From positions 709,045 through 773,044 of the forward strand of contig NC_049989.1 of NCBI RefSeq assembly GCF_000003815.2: DNA of 64,000 bases. Reading direction: 5' to 3'. Below the pieces are notes generated by a model. That model was given only the letters and a program-made list of their open reading frames with translations. It searched no databases and was not told the origin of the DNA. Both the position numbers and the translations under genes were made by a program. Source of the stretch: Branchiostoma floridae (lineage: Eukaryota > Chordata > Leptocardii > Amphioxiformes > Branchiostomatidae). Positions 11,001-20,900 of the stretch are shown here, one piece after another. How positions within the stretch are numbered: the stretch's first letter is position 1; each line of letters begins with the position of its first letter.

Positions 11001-14000
11001 ACACGCAGGGTATTTCGGGGTCAACGACCTATCCATGCACGCTGCGTATTTTGGGGTCAACGACCTAATGTGTGCCATTTTGAATGCAGAAAACTCCTGA
11101 TATGGGTAACACAATCCAACCTACAGTTTTCTCATTACAGAGTATAAAAATATAAAACTATTGTTGGGGATTACATTTTCGCACCAAAAAAAGAGAAGAA
11201 TTTTGTATGGATGAGAACGCACCCCGCTAGCAACCTGAAAGACCTCACTGGCAGGAGCCGGTCTTAGTTGACCACTGTCACTAGAAGGATACCGTCATTC
11301 TTACTATTCATACTGTCATAATATCATGGCGCTAATCAGTTATTACGATGAGGACACTCGGCTCATTATCGACCTCATTAGCGTTAATGCGCTCCATGTT
11401 GTGATATACGGGAACACACCATACCAATTGCAATTCTGTTGCTTCCTGCCAGGAGGCGTAGCTACACGCAGAACAGGTCGGACCGGTTTTTCTGCCCCCC
11501 AAACTGGACCGGGCCGGGTATTCTGCGGTCGGACCGGACCGTTTTTTCCGATAACCCGTTCTAGTTCATAGTCTGCAAACGTACTTCCTGGTAGGAATAT
11601 CACGCAGACGGAGGAGGCGCAGCGTAGAGGATCAGGTCCAGTCCGGACCAGAACCTGTACCTAATTATCTGTAAGCTTATTATATTATATACAAGAGGCT
11701 GCGTCTACCTTGGTCTAGCGAAATGATAGATGTATAATGAGGGGTTTACGGAAAACCCTGGGCCCAGCAGGCTAGTGTACAGGCTTTTTTGGCCCCAAAA
11801 CATAATATCTAATTCATACATCCAATGTCAAATTCAACCTACTGTATGATATCGCAAGGAGAATGGGAACTGAGTACCCCCTGTAAGCAGACATGCGTGC
11901 CCCCCCCCCCCCTGCAGGTGTGGTACCCCCTGCTGAGGTTCCAGGAGGAGGGCTTCAGGACGATTGCTATAGGACCTGAGAAGCTCAAGAGCTACACGTC
12001 CAAGCATGGCTACCCCTGCAAGTCAGACACCAGTATAGATGCTGTTACTGTTGCGGTGGGTGAGCTCTGCTTTTTTTTTGCTTTCCTTCACTCTGTGTCT
12101 GTTATCTGGGGAAGGACGATGATCAATTAATATGATTTTTGCAAATGAGGAACTAATTTTTAACGCAAAAATGTACACCAGTTGTAAAAGTAAAATGGCG
12201 TGTGGGGTCATTGAACTCTAGTTTAATTTCTGTAGCCTTACTCTTATCTCCCCAATAAACATGCACTTGTCTTCAGCTTGACTTTGTCTTACAATGTTTC
12301 CTATTGGACATCTAAAATTGTCTTCATTCATAGTTAGGGAATTATCTGCACTCTCACTCCAAGTAAAGGCAAGGAGACCTGAGTGGGCTTGGAAGAGAAC
12401 TTTAATTAACTTCGATTCTTCGAAATATGAACAACCACGAGGTGGGTGGGTGGGTTATAAAATTGAACACTAGGAACTTTTATAGTGTCATATTTGTGCA
12501 GGCCCAAATATGACACTATAAAAGACCTGTTTCTTCCAGATCACTGACCATTTCCAAAATATTGAGTTTACTGCTTTTTGGCATGTCTGATTACCTTGAT
12601 GTCTAATCTTCAATGACGAATGTTGTAGGACCTTGCTGCTTTAGTCATCCCTGGTGGCTGGGCTCCTGACTACTGGAGGAGGGACCCACGATTTGTGGAC
12701 CTTGTCAAAGACATGTTTAATGCAGGTAGGTGGTTGACTATGGATCATTTCACACAAGAAAGGTTTCTGGGCGTAAGACGATGACATATGTCAAAGCTGT
12801 CTTTCAGCTTTCAGGACTTGCACTGCGCCCTCGTTTAAAAAAAACTGGTGACACCGCATTGACCACCGCATTGACATGTGCATTTCAAACAAACTCAGTT
12901 TTGTAGTGAAAATGTTTTATCACTTACTTACACAGTATTTTAGTACTGTGTGAGAGATTATGAGCCCCTCACAAAAATGGGAAATGTAAGATTCACAAGT
13001 TTCAGAGAATTAGCTTGGGTTCAGACAGAAAGTGTGGGAGAAAGCAATTTACATATGACCCCTGACCTTCCGTGACTGAGAAGCTGATGCAACGCATTTT
13101 TGTTGACACGAAGAAAACAGCACTGCAGACTTCCCCCCAGGTGCCCGAGAGCGGTCGTACATCCACCCTGAGGTTGACTTACGACTGAGCCATAAAACAT
13201 CTGTTATGATGTCGCAGAGCTGTTCACACAAAGCAAAAAGCATGTTGTATGTCAAAGACGGACAAATTTCATGTGTCATTGCCGTAGGACCACAGATTTT
13301 CCTCTTGTGAACTGGCCCTATCTACTGTTGTCCGATATACAGATATGTCCATACTACCACCCAAAGACTATAAGTGTTAACATATTAGTGGAAGACTTAG
13401 TATGATTTGAAAAGTAGCTTTGCTTTAAAGATGACTTCAGTTACCTTGTAGACAGCCATCTCTGACCAATGTGTCGCAATATCGTCAGGTGGTTATCTGG
13501 TGGTTCTAGTCTGTATGTTGGTTCAGAAGTTTGGAATTTGTGAGTCAAGTCTGCTTCACACTCACACTACTTACTATCCAGTTTATCGTTTATGTTTTTG
13601 CAGGTAAACCTGTTGCAGCCATCTGCCATGGCGCCTGGATGTTCTGTTCTGCACGGATCATCAAAGACAGGAAACTCACCTGTTTTCACGCCATCAAGGA
13701 TGACGTCATTAATGCTGGGTCAGGACCTATTTTCTTTTCATTCTGTGTAGTTATCTCCCATTACATGATCCCTGTACAGCTTGCAAGGATTTTAGCTTGC
13801 TAACCGTATATGAATACAGGGCTCAAAATACTTTTTTCTGCATACAGTCAAACCTGTCTATAGCGGCCACTCAAGGGACCGGACAAATTTGGCCACTATA
13901 GACAGGTGGCCTCTGTATAGAGGTGGCAACTTGTAGATAAAATACCCAAGGGACCGACAAAAAGTGGCCACTATGGACAGGTGGCCCCTCTGTAGAGGTG

Positions 14001-15325
14001 GCCCCTAATACAGGTTTGACTGTACCTGCACCAGACAAATTTTACATGCACCACTCTTAACCTAAGAATTATGAATCATGCTGAAATTGTTCTGGAACCA
14101 TGCATTGCTATTTTTTCTTTCATACTTTATCAGCTAAAAACAATCCATACACACCTACATCATAGGACATTTATGTATAAAACCCAGAACATGGACCAGT
14201 GCAGGTTAGGTGCAGGTAGACACCAGAAATACCTGCACAGCTCCAATTTTACCTGCACTAACCTGCATATGCAGGTGGTATTTCGAGCCCTGGAATACAA
14301 ATATTCACATTCGACCACAAGTTAACATAATGCTGCATTTCTCGCATATTGTCAAGTGTGATTACAATGTTTTATAATGTTTCACTCATATTGACATGAC
14401 TTGATATACCATGTTGTACATGAAGAGCTATAACCTAATATGAAAGTGTTTTCCATGGGACATTGTTATTCCAGAGGATTGTACGAGGATAGTGCTGTGG
14501 TTGTGGATGGCAATTTGGTGAGTAGATCTTACTCAGTGTCATGCAGCCTTCATGAAATAATTACAATTTGCATCCAAGAACAGTTCATAATTATCTTTTC
14601 CAAGAAGAGTATTTTTGGTGTGTTAGTCTGTGTGTGTGTGTGTGTGTGTGAATAGCATAACTCAAGAAGCCTTCAATGGATCTTGATGATATCTGGTAGG
14701 TTGGTAAGGGTCAGAAAAATAAAGGTCAAGTTTGGTAATGGGCTACCTAGTGGCCTCCCAAGGTACTGCAGTGGAAGTTCTTTTTTAAAAATATCGTGTG
14801 CTCGACATACTGTGGTGACAATTTTGAGTAGTGTGGTTGATAGCTCTCGTTTTAGAGAGTAATTTTTTGGCCCCCTGGCGGTTATTACCTTCGCTAGAAT
14901 GACAAGGTTATGTTTTGTGTCTTGTGTCTCTATATGTATGTCAACAGCATATAACTCGAGTAGCTGTAGAAAAAAAAATCTGATGGACATTCATGATATT
15001 TGGTATTTGAGTAGAAGTTACAGAAACGAAGGTCCTGTTCGAAAATGGTATTTGCATAAGACATGGGGAAAATTTTCATACTTCACTTGAAAAGGTTGAT
15101 ATGATTTTGCACAGGTATGAGGTCATGGAACTTTAGTTATCATTTAAGTATTTTACGATATTCACCATTTTGTTTTTCAACTATTACACAAAATGTACTG
15201 CTTTACATGCTCTTGTGTTATTATTGGCTAATTGTTGTGAGTCTGCTCCCCAGATCACGTCCCGAGTTCCAGGAGATCTGCCACAGTTCTGCAAGGCGAT
15301 CCTCCAACAGCTGCAGGCCCAGTAA
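5075..15325 (+). CDS. PfpI/DJ-1 superfamily protein (class I glutamine amidotransferase-like), six exons, 172 aa
   Basis: Coding exons are 5075-5128, 11918-12055, 12629-12725, 13604-13718, 14475-14517 and 15254-15325; all have GT/AG borders and consistent phase, giving 172 residues, the usual PfpI length. Visible landmarks: a beta-strand start VGVLVEF with the acidic loop YEDLE (Glu15 is the likely catalytic acid), LVIPGGWAPD (residues 69-78), the nucleophile elbow AAICHG with Cys104-His105, then IKDDVINAG, VVVDGNL and ITSRVPGDLP. This order is that of PfpI/YhbO-type proteins rather than PARK7. Relatives are reported as intracellular peptidases or as protein/nucleotide glyoxal-repair enzymes; which activity applies here is not shown by sequence. 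The gene looks bacterial in type but has ordinary introns, so any transfer was old. The TAA stop at 15323-15325 lies inside the first unit of a minisatellite. The start codon context is not TISU. Confidence 0.93.
5213..5362 (+). repeat. GC-rich dispersed repeat (inverted partner at 11456-11660)
   Basis: The block rich in GGTCCGGACCGC and GGTCCGACCTGTTCTGCGTG recurs as its reverse complement at 11456-11660 in the same intron. No coding content was recognised. Confidence 0.75.
5472..5679. mobile_element. 208-bp MITE with TA target duplication
   Basis: Terminal inverted repeats CTGTAAATGCA and TGCATTTACAG are flanked by TA on both sides (5470-5471, 5680-5681). The interior is built of short TTCGCGG motifs in both orientations. 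TA duplication and size fit a Tc1/mariner-type non-autonomous element. Confidence 0.82.
6460..6600 (-). mobile_element. LINE reverse-transcriptase C-terminal fragment
   Basis: Minus-strand frame reads FLKLLTIQLSILMYGPEAWT followed by LTATKEPLLDALDQ. LxYGxExWTLT followed by a LDALD-like stretch is the typical end of the reverse-transcriptase region in non-LTR retrotransposons. It is short, isolated and surely dead. Confidence 0.65.
6731..6776 (-). ncRNA. hammerhead-ribozyme-like motif A
   Basis: On the minus strand: GTCA, CTGACGA, A, GGATAG-loop-CTATCC, GAAACGTC, TGAC. This gives the CUGANGA and GAAA core elements, a six-pair helix II, a minimal AC/GT helix III, a GUC cleavage triplet and a four-pair helix I. 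One extra A separates CUGANGA from helix II compared with the textbook fold. Similar motifs are known in Penelope-like retroelements. Activity is not shown. Confidence 0.6.
7715..10050. mobile_element. 2.3-kb element with TATCTTCGCCAA-type termini
   Basis: ACTAGAGTTCCTCGAACAC then TATCTTCGCCAA near 7732-7747 is mirrored by TTGGCGAAGCTA at about 10039-10050. The right third (9280-10050) resembles 24160-24440 inside a related element. No intact transposase frame was seen. It may be a composite of more than one copy. Confidence 0.5.
8018..8053. repeat. (GTAT)n microsatellite
   Basis: Nine tetranucleotide units, in intron 1 of the PfpI-like gene. Confidence 0.95.
10080..10126. repeat. perfect 21-bp-arm hairpin with 5-nt loop
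   Basis: Left arm 10080-10100 (TGGTTTAATTGT..) and right arm 10106-10126 are exact reverse complements around ACAAA. No terminal duplication is visible. Confidence 0.9.
11456..11660 (-). repeat. inverted copy of the repeat at 5213-5362
   Basis: CACGCAGAACAGGTCGGACC.. is the complement of the block at 5213-5362; it lies just upstream of exon 2 of the PfpI-like gene. Confidence 0.75.
12477..12524. repeat. perfect 20-bp-arm hairpin with 8-nt loop
   Basis: CTTTTATAGTGTCATATTTG at 12477-12496 is followed by the loop TGCAGGCC and the exact complement at 12505-12524. It lies in intron 2 of the PfpI-like gene. Confidence 0.9.
12726..13603. other. intron 3 of the PfpI-like gene
   Basis: No exon, repeat or structure recognised in this 878-bp stretch. 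Confidence 0.6.
13817..14292 (+). mobile_element. MITE of the CAGGGCTCGAAATAC family, 5-bp target duplication, with a nested MITE
   Basis: Starts CAGGGCTCAAAATAC and ends GTATTTCGAGCCCTG, with the duplication GAATA on both sides (13812-13816, 14293-14297). Without the inserted element at 13845-14022 the interior matches the copy at 61551-61838. It lies in intron 4 of the PfpI-like gene. Confidence 0.88.
13845..14022. mobile_element. 178-bp pogo/Tc1-like MITE nested in the MITE at 13817
   Basis: Inverted termini CAGTCAAACCTGT and ACAGGTTTGACTG with TA duplication (13843-13844, 14023-14024). Removing the element and one TA restores CTGCATACCTGCACC, which is the intact sequence of the host MITE at 61551. 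A 907-bp relative lies at 53241-54147. Confidence 0.9.
14628..14650. repeat. (TG)n microsatellite beside a dispersed repeat
   Basis: A TG run followed by ACTCAAGAAGCCTTCAATGG.. (to about 15060). The latter belongs to the family also seen near 9400-10000, 17400-17580, 24160-24440 and 32640-32800. Confidence 0.8.
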
Positions 15326-15695
15326 ACAGCTGCTGTTGGTCCAGTACACAGCTGTTGCTGACCCAGTACACAGCTGCTATTGTGCCCAGTAAATAGCTGT
15401 TGCTGACCCAGTAAACAGCTGCTGCTGACCCAGTAAACAGCTGCTGCTGACCCAGTACACAGCTGTTGCTGATCAAGTACACAGTTGCTGCTGACCCAGT
15501 ACACAGTTGCTGCTGACCCAGTAAACAGCTGTTGCTAGCCCAGTAAACAGCTGTTGCTAGCCCAGTAAACAGCTGTTGCTGGCCCAGTAAACAGCTGCTG
15601 CTGGCCCAGTAAACAGCTGTTGCTGGCCCAGTAAACAGCTGTTGCTGGCCCAGTAAACAGCTGTTGCTGGCCCAGTGAACAGCTGCTGCAGACCC
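15312..15695. repeat. 22-bp minisatellite starting at the PfpI-like stop codon
   Basis: About 17 units of CAGTAAACAGCTGTTGCTGGCC with substitutions. The first CAGTAA is the last sense codon and stop of the PfpI-like gene. The antisense strand is open in more than one frame because 22 is not a multiple of 3; those frames are artefacts. Confidence 0.93.
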
Positions 15696-16462
15696 ATCTG
15701 ATGATGGGCCATTGTTCGTTGTGATGCAGAAAAAAAGATGGAGTGCTTTTCAACCGCTGATAAAGTATTACAAAATATCTCTTCTCCCTTAGAAAGAGCT
15801 CATGATAATGGTACATTACAATTGTTCATAGTCTTTATGTTTTTCTGTCGTTTCTAGTAGCATTTAATTATATGCCAATAATGTTGGTTCTGCTGTTTAG
15901 GATACACATTCAGTTTTCTGTCGTCAATCATCAATGGCCGTCAATACTCATATGCATGGGTGGTGCCTGAGATTTTAAAATGACCACATGTACAGCTATA
16001 CAAACTAGCTCACTCGAGAAGTCCTCGACCTATCTATGCGGAGGTTTGAGAGTTGGAAAGCTTGGGGGGAAATCTTTTTCATTTTTTTTCTTTTAAAAAA
16101 CGACCTTTTGCCTTGCCACCAGAACATGGAAACCGCTTCTTGGCCCCAGGCTTTGTGTTGAGTATGACAATGGGTATCACGATGACAAAATCATTACACG
16201 GTGTAACCACTAATGAACTATTACAAAATAGCAATGTCCATTAGAAAAAGCTTCTTACATTACAACTGCTTTTTAAAATAGAGTATTCTACTAGTAAGTT
16301 GTTTTGTTTTTGTGTTTTATTGAAAGATACATAATGATAGTAATATACCAATAAAGGGACGAGGACGAAGTGACGGCGGACTCAAGATAACCATGAGAGT
16401 TAATCTCAAAATAAAGCCGCTTATGATCATGCAATTCAGGACACAACAATGGTTGTAGTTAA

Positions 16463-16699
16463 GGTGGTATCTAACTGCACTTGTGTCAAGCTTGCGTCAC
16501 TGCGGGGTTCGTTCACTGTGTCACTGTGTTTTGTTATTTTCTAAAAAAAGTTATGATCTAGATTTTGCGTAATACGTAAAAGTATGACTTAGAAGACGAC
16601 AAAATACATAAAACGTAAGAAAATTCCTCCTTTATCTCTGAAATTCGTTTAGTATCTTTCGAACCCGGCGCAGTGAAGCAAGTGCAGTGAGATGCCACC
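16463..16699. mobile_element. 237-bp piggyBac-like MITE
   Basis: Inverted termini GGTGGTATCTAACTGCACTT and AAGTGCAGTGAGATGCCACC are flanked by TTAA on both sides (16459-16462, 16700-16703). TTAA duplication is the hallmark of piggyBac elements. No coding capacity. Confidence 0.82.
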
Positions 16700-16967
16700 T
16701 TAAGGCTATAAAGGGCGCAACCCGCCGTACGTGCAAATACGAAGTGTCTACGTGCCAAAACGTTGGCAAACTTTATGAAGCCGTAAGTGGTAAGTACCGC
16801 CTGCGTACGAAATGGTAGGGAATCCAACGGATTTGGGAGCACGCAGAAACTCCGTAGAAAGAACTCTCCGTGCATGTCGAAACTTTCTCTGCTTTCTCTC
16901 CCTGCTCTTGCCATTCCTTCCCCACGTTTTCAGAAAACGTGGCGGATGGGACCTCAAGAAAAAATAA

Positions 16968-17580
16968 GAGTTCGGCTCATACCTCCATGAAATATTCTGC
17001 TTATGCAAATGACTTTCACATTTGATGCTTGGTTATGTACACCTTTAACTAAGTTACACAGGTCACAATGTTGACAATCCAATCATTTACTACATGTATT
17101 TCCATGAATTAGGACTCTTTTACTCATATCAATTACTCAAATTAGGGAATTATTTGCATAATTGGTACCTGCTAAACTGCCACCTGCTACAAACTACAGA
17201 TGTTGCATGTATTTGAGTCCTACAATGGAAAACAATGCAATTTTAAATTTTCCTCATAAGTGTGCAAATTAAGTTCAAATTTACATAATTTGCACTTCAT
17301 TTTGTACATCTCTGTCAAATATGCCTGCATGCTAAATATCATGGAAATCAATCGTTCCTATGCTCCGTTATACTCTTTGGAAGGTTTTGATAAAATTGCC
17401 CCTGCAGTTCCAGAGCAGCCCAAACATACACCAGGTCAAAAGATACAAAAAATCGAAGTTCTGATGCAGTACCAAGGTCACATACCAAGGGGCCCAAAAT
17501 TAACCATGACCTTCATCTTTCCAACCCCTACCCACATACCAAATAGTATTGAGTTATAATGACCACGTGTATCGATCCGG
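16968..17580 (+). mobile_element. truncated TACCTCCATGAAAT-family element
   Basis: The GAGTTCGGCTCATACCTCC lead at 16970 matches the ends at 212 and 45960, and the following GGTCACAATGTTGACAATCC block recurs near 46070. The right terminus was not found. Confidence 0.5.
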
Positions 17581-17901
17581 ACACACAGACAGACACACCA
17601 AAAACAAAAAATACAACCTTTAAGACCAAACATGACTGTAATCACAGATACAAACGAATATGAAATATAGTTCTTAAAAATTGTCTCTATGTTTACATTT
17701 AACTGTAATATCAGATGTATTTGATTACCAATACATTTAAACACTGCAAACGTTGACACAAACACCTTACTGCCTTATAGCAGCCTCCTATAACTATCAT
17801 TGATAGGCAGTGTAAAAGAGCAACCACCTCAGTCATGAAACTAAATGCGGACATCATCTAATAGTGATGGCTCTCTATGTAATGTACTAGTTGCTGGCTG
17901 T

Positions 17902-20900
17902 TCAAAATATTTCACTTGTTTTGTCACATTTGCTTTGTGGTTGAACTGGTTCTTCTTCATCTCCATCCTGTGGAGCTTGGGCCACTTGTCGGTTTTGGCG
18001 TTTGTGTCTGTGACCGCAGTAGCCAAGCATCACCAAGGCGATGATACCCACAGCACAGCCTAGGCAGACCACTGCAATGTTGTCAACGGGTAGATCCTTG
18101 TACCAGGTAACAATAGATCCAGTACTCTCCCTTTCTGGAAAAAATGTTTTGGTGTTTTTTTCGCACATTATTATCATGCAATTAAAAAGAAATCACATTA
18201 TAGAATAAGGAAAACATGCAAGAAGTGGCAGAAGTCTATTTTTCTGCACCCCTCCCCCGAAATTAGATAAATCAGAGGTTTGAATTAAAATTAACAAATG
18301 AATAAGTTGAAATAAATGCCAAACCATCGTGCTACACATGATAAAATACATCAGATAATCTGTAAATCATAAAGAAATTATACCAAAAAGGATCTTACCA
18401 TATCAATTATTTTGTGATCATATACAAGAGGAAAAGCAGAAAATCGGGACAAGGAGTGCAAAAAGAAATTGAATATTTTTGTTCACTTTTGAGAATTGTT
18501 TGGTAATTGAAGATTAGAAAGGCAACATTTTCGAAACAATGCAGAATGCTTCTCGAGCGATCCGCCCGTAATTTGCCTTTCGTCAAACTACTCACACACA
18601 ATACTGAGGTAACGCCAAAAAGGACATTACCTAAATTTATGCAGCTTGATTCATTCACTGTATCAGTGCGATAATAAACGTTTCGGCATACAAAGAATTA
18701 TGCACAATTGTTCTTGACAAATCAGTTTCTTGTGTATTTTTGCGACACATAAACCACATTTACAAGTAAAGAAAGACATACAAGTTACTGTATGATTGCT
18801 TACATTCAGCTCATCATGACTGACAGAAGAACAAGTCACTAGCAAAACAATATGCTTTCTTTATAAATGAAAACAGTCTCTATTGTCTAGTTTTCCTTTT
18901 TTTTGGTTTGGTATAATATAATCCGAGTTGGGTTTTTTTTTAATATATAAACAAGATGCATTCCTATCGGTAAGCATAATAATGTAGCCGTACCTGCTGG
19001 CCTTGTTGTTTGGTACGCCGTGCTCTGAGAAACAGTGGTTTCAGGATAAGTTGGCAGTGGTGTTGGCTGGGCAGAAGGATGCATGTGCATGGATGTAGTC
19101 TGTGAACGTACAGCGTGCTGAGAAACAGTGGTTTCAGGATGAGCGGGCTGTTGTGTTGGCTGAGGAACTGTGGTTTGTGTACGCATTACATACTGAGAAA
19201 CAGTGGTTTGAGGAAGAGTTTCAGGATAAGTTGGCTGTTGTGTCGGCCGGGCAGAAGGAGGAATGTGCAAGGAACGTACATCTGTGTTAGTTAGAAATGT
19301 TACATGTCTCGGCGTCGTTGGTACCTCAATAGTTGGACCTGGCAAATGAAAATAAAAGAGTATTAGGTCCACAGCTCGATTCAGCAGCATAATATTTGAC
19401 ATCCATCATTCTTGTTGGAGAGAGTTTTTGAGTCTTAGTTACTCTGTGACTAGAGGGTAACCTCTAGCGACAGAGTCTTGTGATCACATTATGCGTTGAG
19501 TGTTCGCACCTATAACTCTATGTTCCGTTTGCCGCAATCGTATGTGGTTTGGCATGTCGTGTGTACTCCGTTGCGAAATGATGCACGTTCTTTTTTTCGC
19601 GGTAGCTGTTGTCATCATGGATGTAATAATTTCAGTTTTCACCCCTACGCTTCCGGTAAAGTGGTTCAGGTCTTCGTTATGATCGTGCATTAAGCCTTGA
19701 GGTAATTGAATATCGTCAAGCAGATGTTGTCTTCGTCGGAATATGCCATCTAGTTCGCGCTTTGCGTTTCCAGTACTGAGGTTGGTTTGACATAGTGGTT
19801 GATAGTCATATGCATTTTATGGTTAGAACGCGTTTTTTTCGCGGTAGCTGTTTTCATTATCGATGTAATAATTTGATAAATCACCCCTATTTCCCTGGTA
19901 TTGTGGAACAGCTGGCCTATGGGCGATGGGGTTTGGCAATTACTTATCTCCAAGCAGATATGGAGTTATGTCCACAGCCGTCACTGCCCCACTTTTTAAA
20001 AAGGTGTGCGTGGTTGTTTTCATTTGGTGTCGTTCGATTAAGACGCTGATTTTGCTGTTGATGCGTACAGGACTGTGTTTTAAATTTGGCAGTGATAGGT
20101 ATGTCAGCCTTTAAGAAAGTTTTTGGTACAAGTTGATGTGATTTGTTCTGTATGCGATATAAACACCAAGTCATACACCACAGAAAACATCACAACCGAC
20201 ATAAACCATAATTAGGTCACAGAGTATGTTGCATACGGTCACTTGTTTTGAATTGATATGCAACTTGATCTCCTTTTTATATCAACTCACAACTAGTGAG
20301 GCAACAAAGCAAGCACGTTCCCTGTAGTCAAATATCTCACCTGTCGCTGTGTAGGAGAACTGGAACCCCTGGGCCGTGTTACTATAGTCAGATCTGAACC
20401 TCACGACCATCTGGTTAGATGTACTGGTGATGGGGTCTGGTGTCCCGTAACCTGTTAACCTGGAAATCAACATGAATCTTTTTTACTTACCATAGATTCG
20501 TTTATGTTATCCAGAAAATGACGAAGATTTGAATCCACTATTTGCACCATCTAATCTTCTCTACTGTATGAGAACTATTCGGCTGTTCAGGCTATTACCT
20601 GCGCAGTCGTGGAGCACTGCCACTGCCTCCATCGTATATCTTCAAATAGTCATAACCGCTCTCAAGCCTGAAGCTGTCGAACGTGAGAAGAACCACGCTT
20701 CCTTCTGCCACGGTGATCGTCCACTCACAAGTCGCACGGTTGCCGTAGTTACTGGGGTAGTTCGGTGATGTCACAGTACCTCCAGGGGGAGCCGTCAGGA
20801 GACCTCCACATCCAGGAGCGCTGGTCGTAGGGGCGCTGGTCGTTGCTACTGTGTCTGAGGAGGGAATGAGTTAATCTCCAAGTAGATCTGAAACAACCAG

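Larger units (their letters stand above)
5129..11917. other. intron 1 of the PfpI-like gene (6.8 kb)
   Basis: Filled with mobile DNA: a Tc1/mariner-type MITE (5472-5679), one arm of a dispersed repeat (5213-5362, inverted copy at 11456-11660), a 1-kb fold-back cluster with SINE and LINE debris (6178-7205), a hammerhead-like motif (6731-6776), a 2.3-kb element (7715-10050) and a 21-bp-arm hairpin (10080-10126). No unassigned coding exon was recognised. Confidence 0.7.
15696..17901. other. convergent intergenic region
   Basis: Lies between the 3' ends of the PfpI-like gene and the lectin receptor gene. It holds a piggyBac-like MITE (16463-16699) and an element fragment (16968-17580). No gene was recognised; the modest frames at 16558-16914 have no family features. 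Confidence 0.6.

Noticed and set aside
15184-15816. Gln/Tyr-rich repeat proteins on the minus strand
   Set aside because: Antisense reading of the 22-bp minisatellite after the PfpI-like stop codon.
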